Positions 6,681-7,911 of a DNA stretch of 7,911 nt are shown one piece after another. This stretch comes from Flavobacteriaceae bacterium (GTDB taxonomy: Bacteria; Bacteroidota; Bacteroidia; Flavobacteriales; Flavobacteriaceae). The position numbers and the translations under genes are program-made. Position 1 is the stretch's first letter. Each line of letters begins with the position of its first letter. Below the pieces are notes generated by a model. The model ran no database searches. It had not been told where the DNA came from and saw nothing but the letters and a program-made list of their open reading frames with translations. The DNA lies in assembly GCA_016763715.1 (NCBI GenBank), contig JAESTG010000197.1, forward strand, positions 1 through 7,911. The letters run 5' to 3'.

Positions 6681-7911
6681 GATAATAAGAAGAGTTTTCT
6701 TTTACTTTATTATGTGGAATGTTAGCTTTCTCTGGGCACAAAATGCCGAGTTGAAAGGAAGAGTTATCAATACTTGGTCTCATGAACCTATTTCTAATGC
6801 TGAAATCAAGATTGGAGGAACCTTGCTTAAAACAATCACAAATGTTGATGGTGAGTTTTCCTTTTTAAATATTGAATTGCCATTAGGTGAGCAAAGAATA
6901 GTAGTATTAAGCCCAAACTATCTTCCGCAACATATTGCAATTATTCTTACAAGTGGAAAAACAATCAATTTAGACCCTATACTATTGCAGATAGATTTAA
7001 GTCTTTTGGATGGGCAAGTTGGAGTAGTGAGTCTTTCTGAAAGTGAATTAAACCAAGAAGATGGTACGGTCTCGAATATTTCTGGACTCCTTCAAGCTTC
7101 TAGAGACGTATTTCTAAAAGCTGCTGCCTATGATTTTAGTGCAACCTTTTTTAAACCGAGAGGACTGGATAATGCGCATGGAAAAGTATTCATAAACGGT
7201 TTAGAAATGAACAAACAATTTAATGGTCGTCCTCAATGGGCTAACTGGGGAGGACTTAACGATGTGCAACGAAATCGAGAATTTTCAATGGGTCTCTATG
7301 CCAATGACTACACCTTTGGAGATATTGCTGGCAGTACGAATATCGTCATGAGAGCCTCTCAGTATAGAAAAGGCGGGCGAATTTCGATTGCAAGTGCCAA
7401 TAGAAGTTATCAAGGAAGGGTAATGGCAACTTATCACAGTGGTCTAACAAGCCGCGGATGGGCCTTTTCAGTATCTGCGGCAAAGAGATATGGCGAGGAG
7501 GGCTTCGTAGATGGAACTCCCTACCACGCAGATTCTTTTTTCTTTTCCGTAGAAAAAAAACTTGGAGAAAATCAAAGCGTTAACGTCACCACTTTTTATA
7601 CTCCAAATAGAAGAGGTCGCTCTACAGCAGTTACCGAAGAGGTCTACAATTTGAAAGGAATCCGATATAACCCTAATTGGGGATACCAAGGAAATAAAAT
7701 TAGAAATAGCCGAATTCGAGAGGTAAAAGAACCAATAGTTCTCTTAAATCACTACTGGCAAATTTCAGAAAAGACGAAATTGAATACCAATTCGGGCTAT
7801 CAATTCGGCGCTATAAGTAATAGTAGAATTGATGCTAACGGAACTCAATTAGTTGAAACCTCCAACGGTCAACCCTTCTTTATTGGAGGTGCCAGAAACC
7901 CATTGGGAAAC
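6679..7911 (+). CDS. TonB-dependent receptor-like outer-membrane protein (3' truncated by window end)
   Basis: The frame is open from ATG 6679 for 411 codons to the last base, with no stop, so only the N-terminal part is visible. Residues 1-20 are a signal peptide (RR, hydrophobic core, LWA before Gln21). Residues about 24-105 are a carboxypeptidase-regulatory-like domain (LKGRVINTWSHEPISNAEI, then NVDGEFSFLNI). Residues about 127-235 are plug-like: ISGLLQASRDVF (134-145), RGLDNAHGKVFINGLEMNK (161-179) and STNIVMRASQYRKGG (219-233). Alternating strands typical of a barrel follow from about 235, including VSAAKRYGEEGFVDGT (265-280) and YTPNRRGRS (307-315). The plug resembles, from memory, a conserved flavobacterial family. 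I see no clear DEVVV-type TonB box; the linker reads DGQVGVVSLSESEL. An in-frame TGA at 6637-6639 bounds the start. It is divergent from the EEP enzyme gene. Its ligand is unknown. Confidence 0.87.
   Translation, partial: MIIRRVFFYFIMWNVSFLWAQNAELKGRVINTWSHEPISNAEIKIGGTLLKTITNVDGEFSFLNIELPLGEQRIVVLSPNYLPQHIAIILTSGKTINLDPILLQIDLSLLDGQVGVVSLSESELNQEDGTVSNISGLLQASRDVFLKAAAYDFSATFFKPRGLDNAHGKVFINGLEMNKQFNGRPQWANWGGLNDVQRNREFSMGLYANDYTFGDIAGSTNIVMRASQYRKGGRISIASANRSYQGRVMATYHSGLTSRGWAFSVSAAKRYGEEGFVDGTPYHADSFFFSVEKKLGENQSVNVTTFYTPNRRGRSTAVTEEVYNLKGIRYNPNWGYQGNKIRNSRIREVKEPIVLLNHYWQISEKTKLNTNSGYQFGAISNSRIDANGTQLVETSNGQPFFIGGARNPLGN

Noticed and set aside
7468..7689. 73-codon open frame on the - strand
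   Set aside because: Opposite the second receptor, whose + strand frame is open over the whole 411 codons with signal peptide and plug motifs.

Overview
The window looks like chromosomal DNA of a Bacteroidota bacterium, most likely a marine-type Flavobacteriaceae. The evidence is AT-rich DNA, A/C-rich leaders without Shine-Dalgarno sequences, promoter -7 elements of the TAnnTTTG type, a lipoprotein with acidic residues directly after its cysteine, and two receptors with an N-terminal carboxypeptidase-regulatory-like domain. All three predicted signal-peptidase-I substrates have a glutamine right after the expected cleavage site. No phage, transposon, CRISPR, tRNA or rRNA signal was seen.

Layout: (1) 2-61, the last residues of an upstream + strand gene, perhaps tryptophan 2,3-dioxygenase. 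(2) 79-1314, an M23 peptidoglycan metallopeptidase made as a lipoprotein, with a TTG start. Its usual HxH motif reads HxC. (3) 1495-4758, a large Oar-like TonB-dependent outer-membrane receptor with its own promoter and a strong intrinsic terminator, and no SusD partner. (4) 4884-5327, a small four-helix inner-membrane protein with histidines in the membrane. (5) 5340-6401 on the - strand, an exported endonuclease/exonuclease/phosphatase (EEP) enzyme, convergent with gene 4 and only 12 bp from it. (6) 6402-6678, a divergent intergenic region with inverted repeats. (7) 6679 to the window end, the first 411 codons of a second receptor-like outer-membrane protein that runs off the edge.

Working together: genes 2 and 3 are envelope functions but look like separate transcription units. 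The most suggestive pairing is the exported nuclease/phosphatase with the divergent outer-membrane receptor. They could release and take up phosphoester or nucleic-acid breakdown products, but this rests on gene order and domain type only. I did not find a clearly undescribed system. The best leads are the HxC metallopeptidase site, the nuclease/receptor pair with its palindromic intergenic region, and the unassigned four-helix protein.
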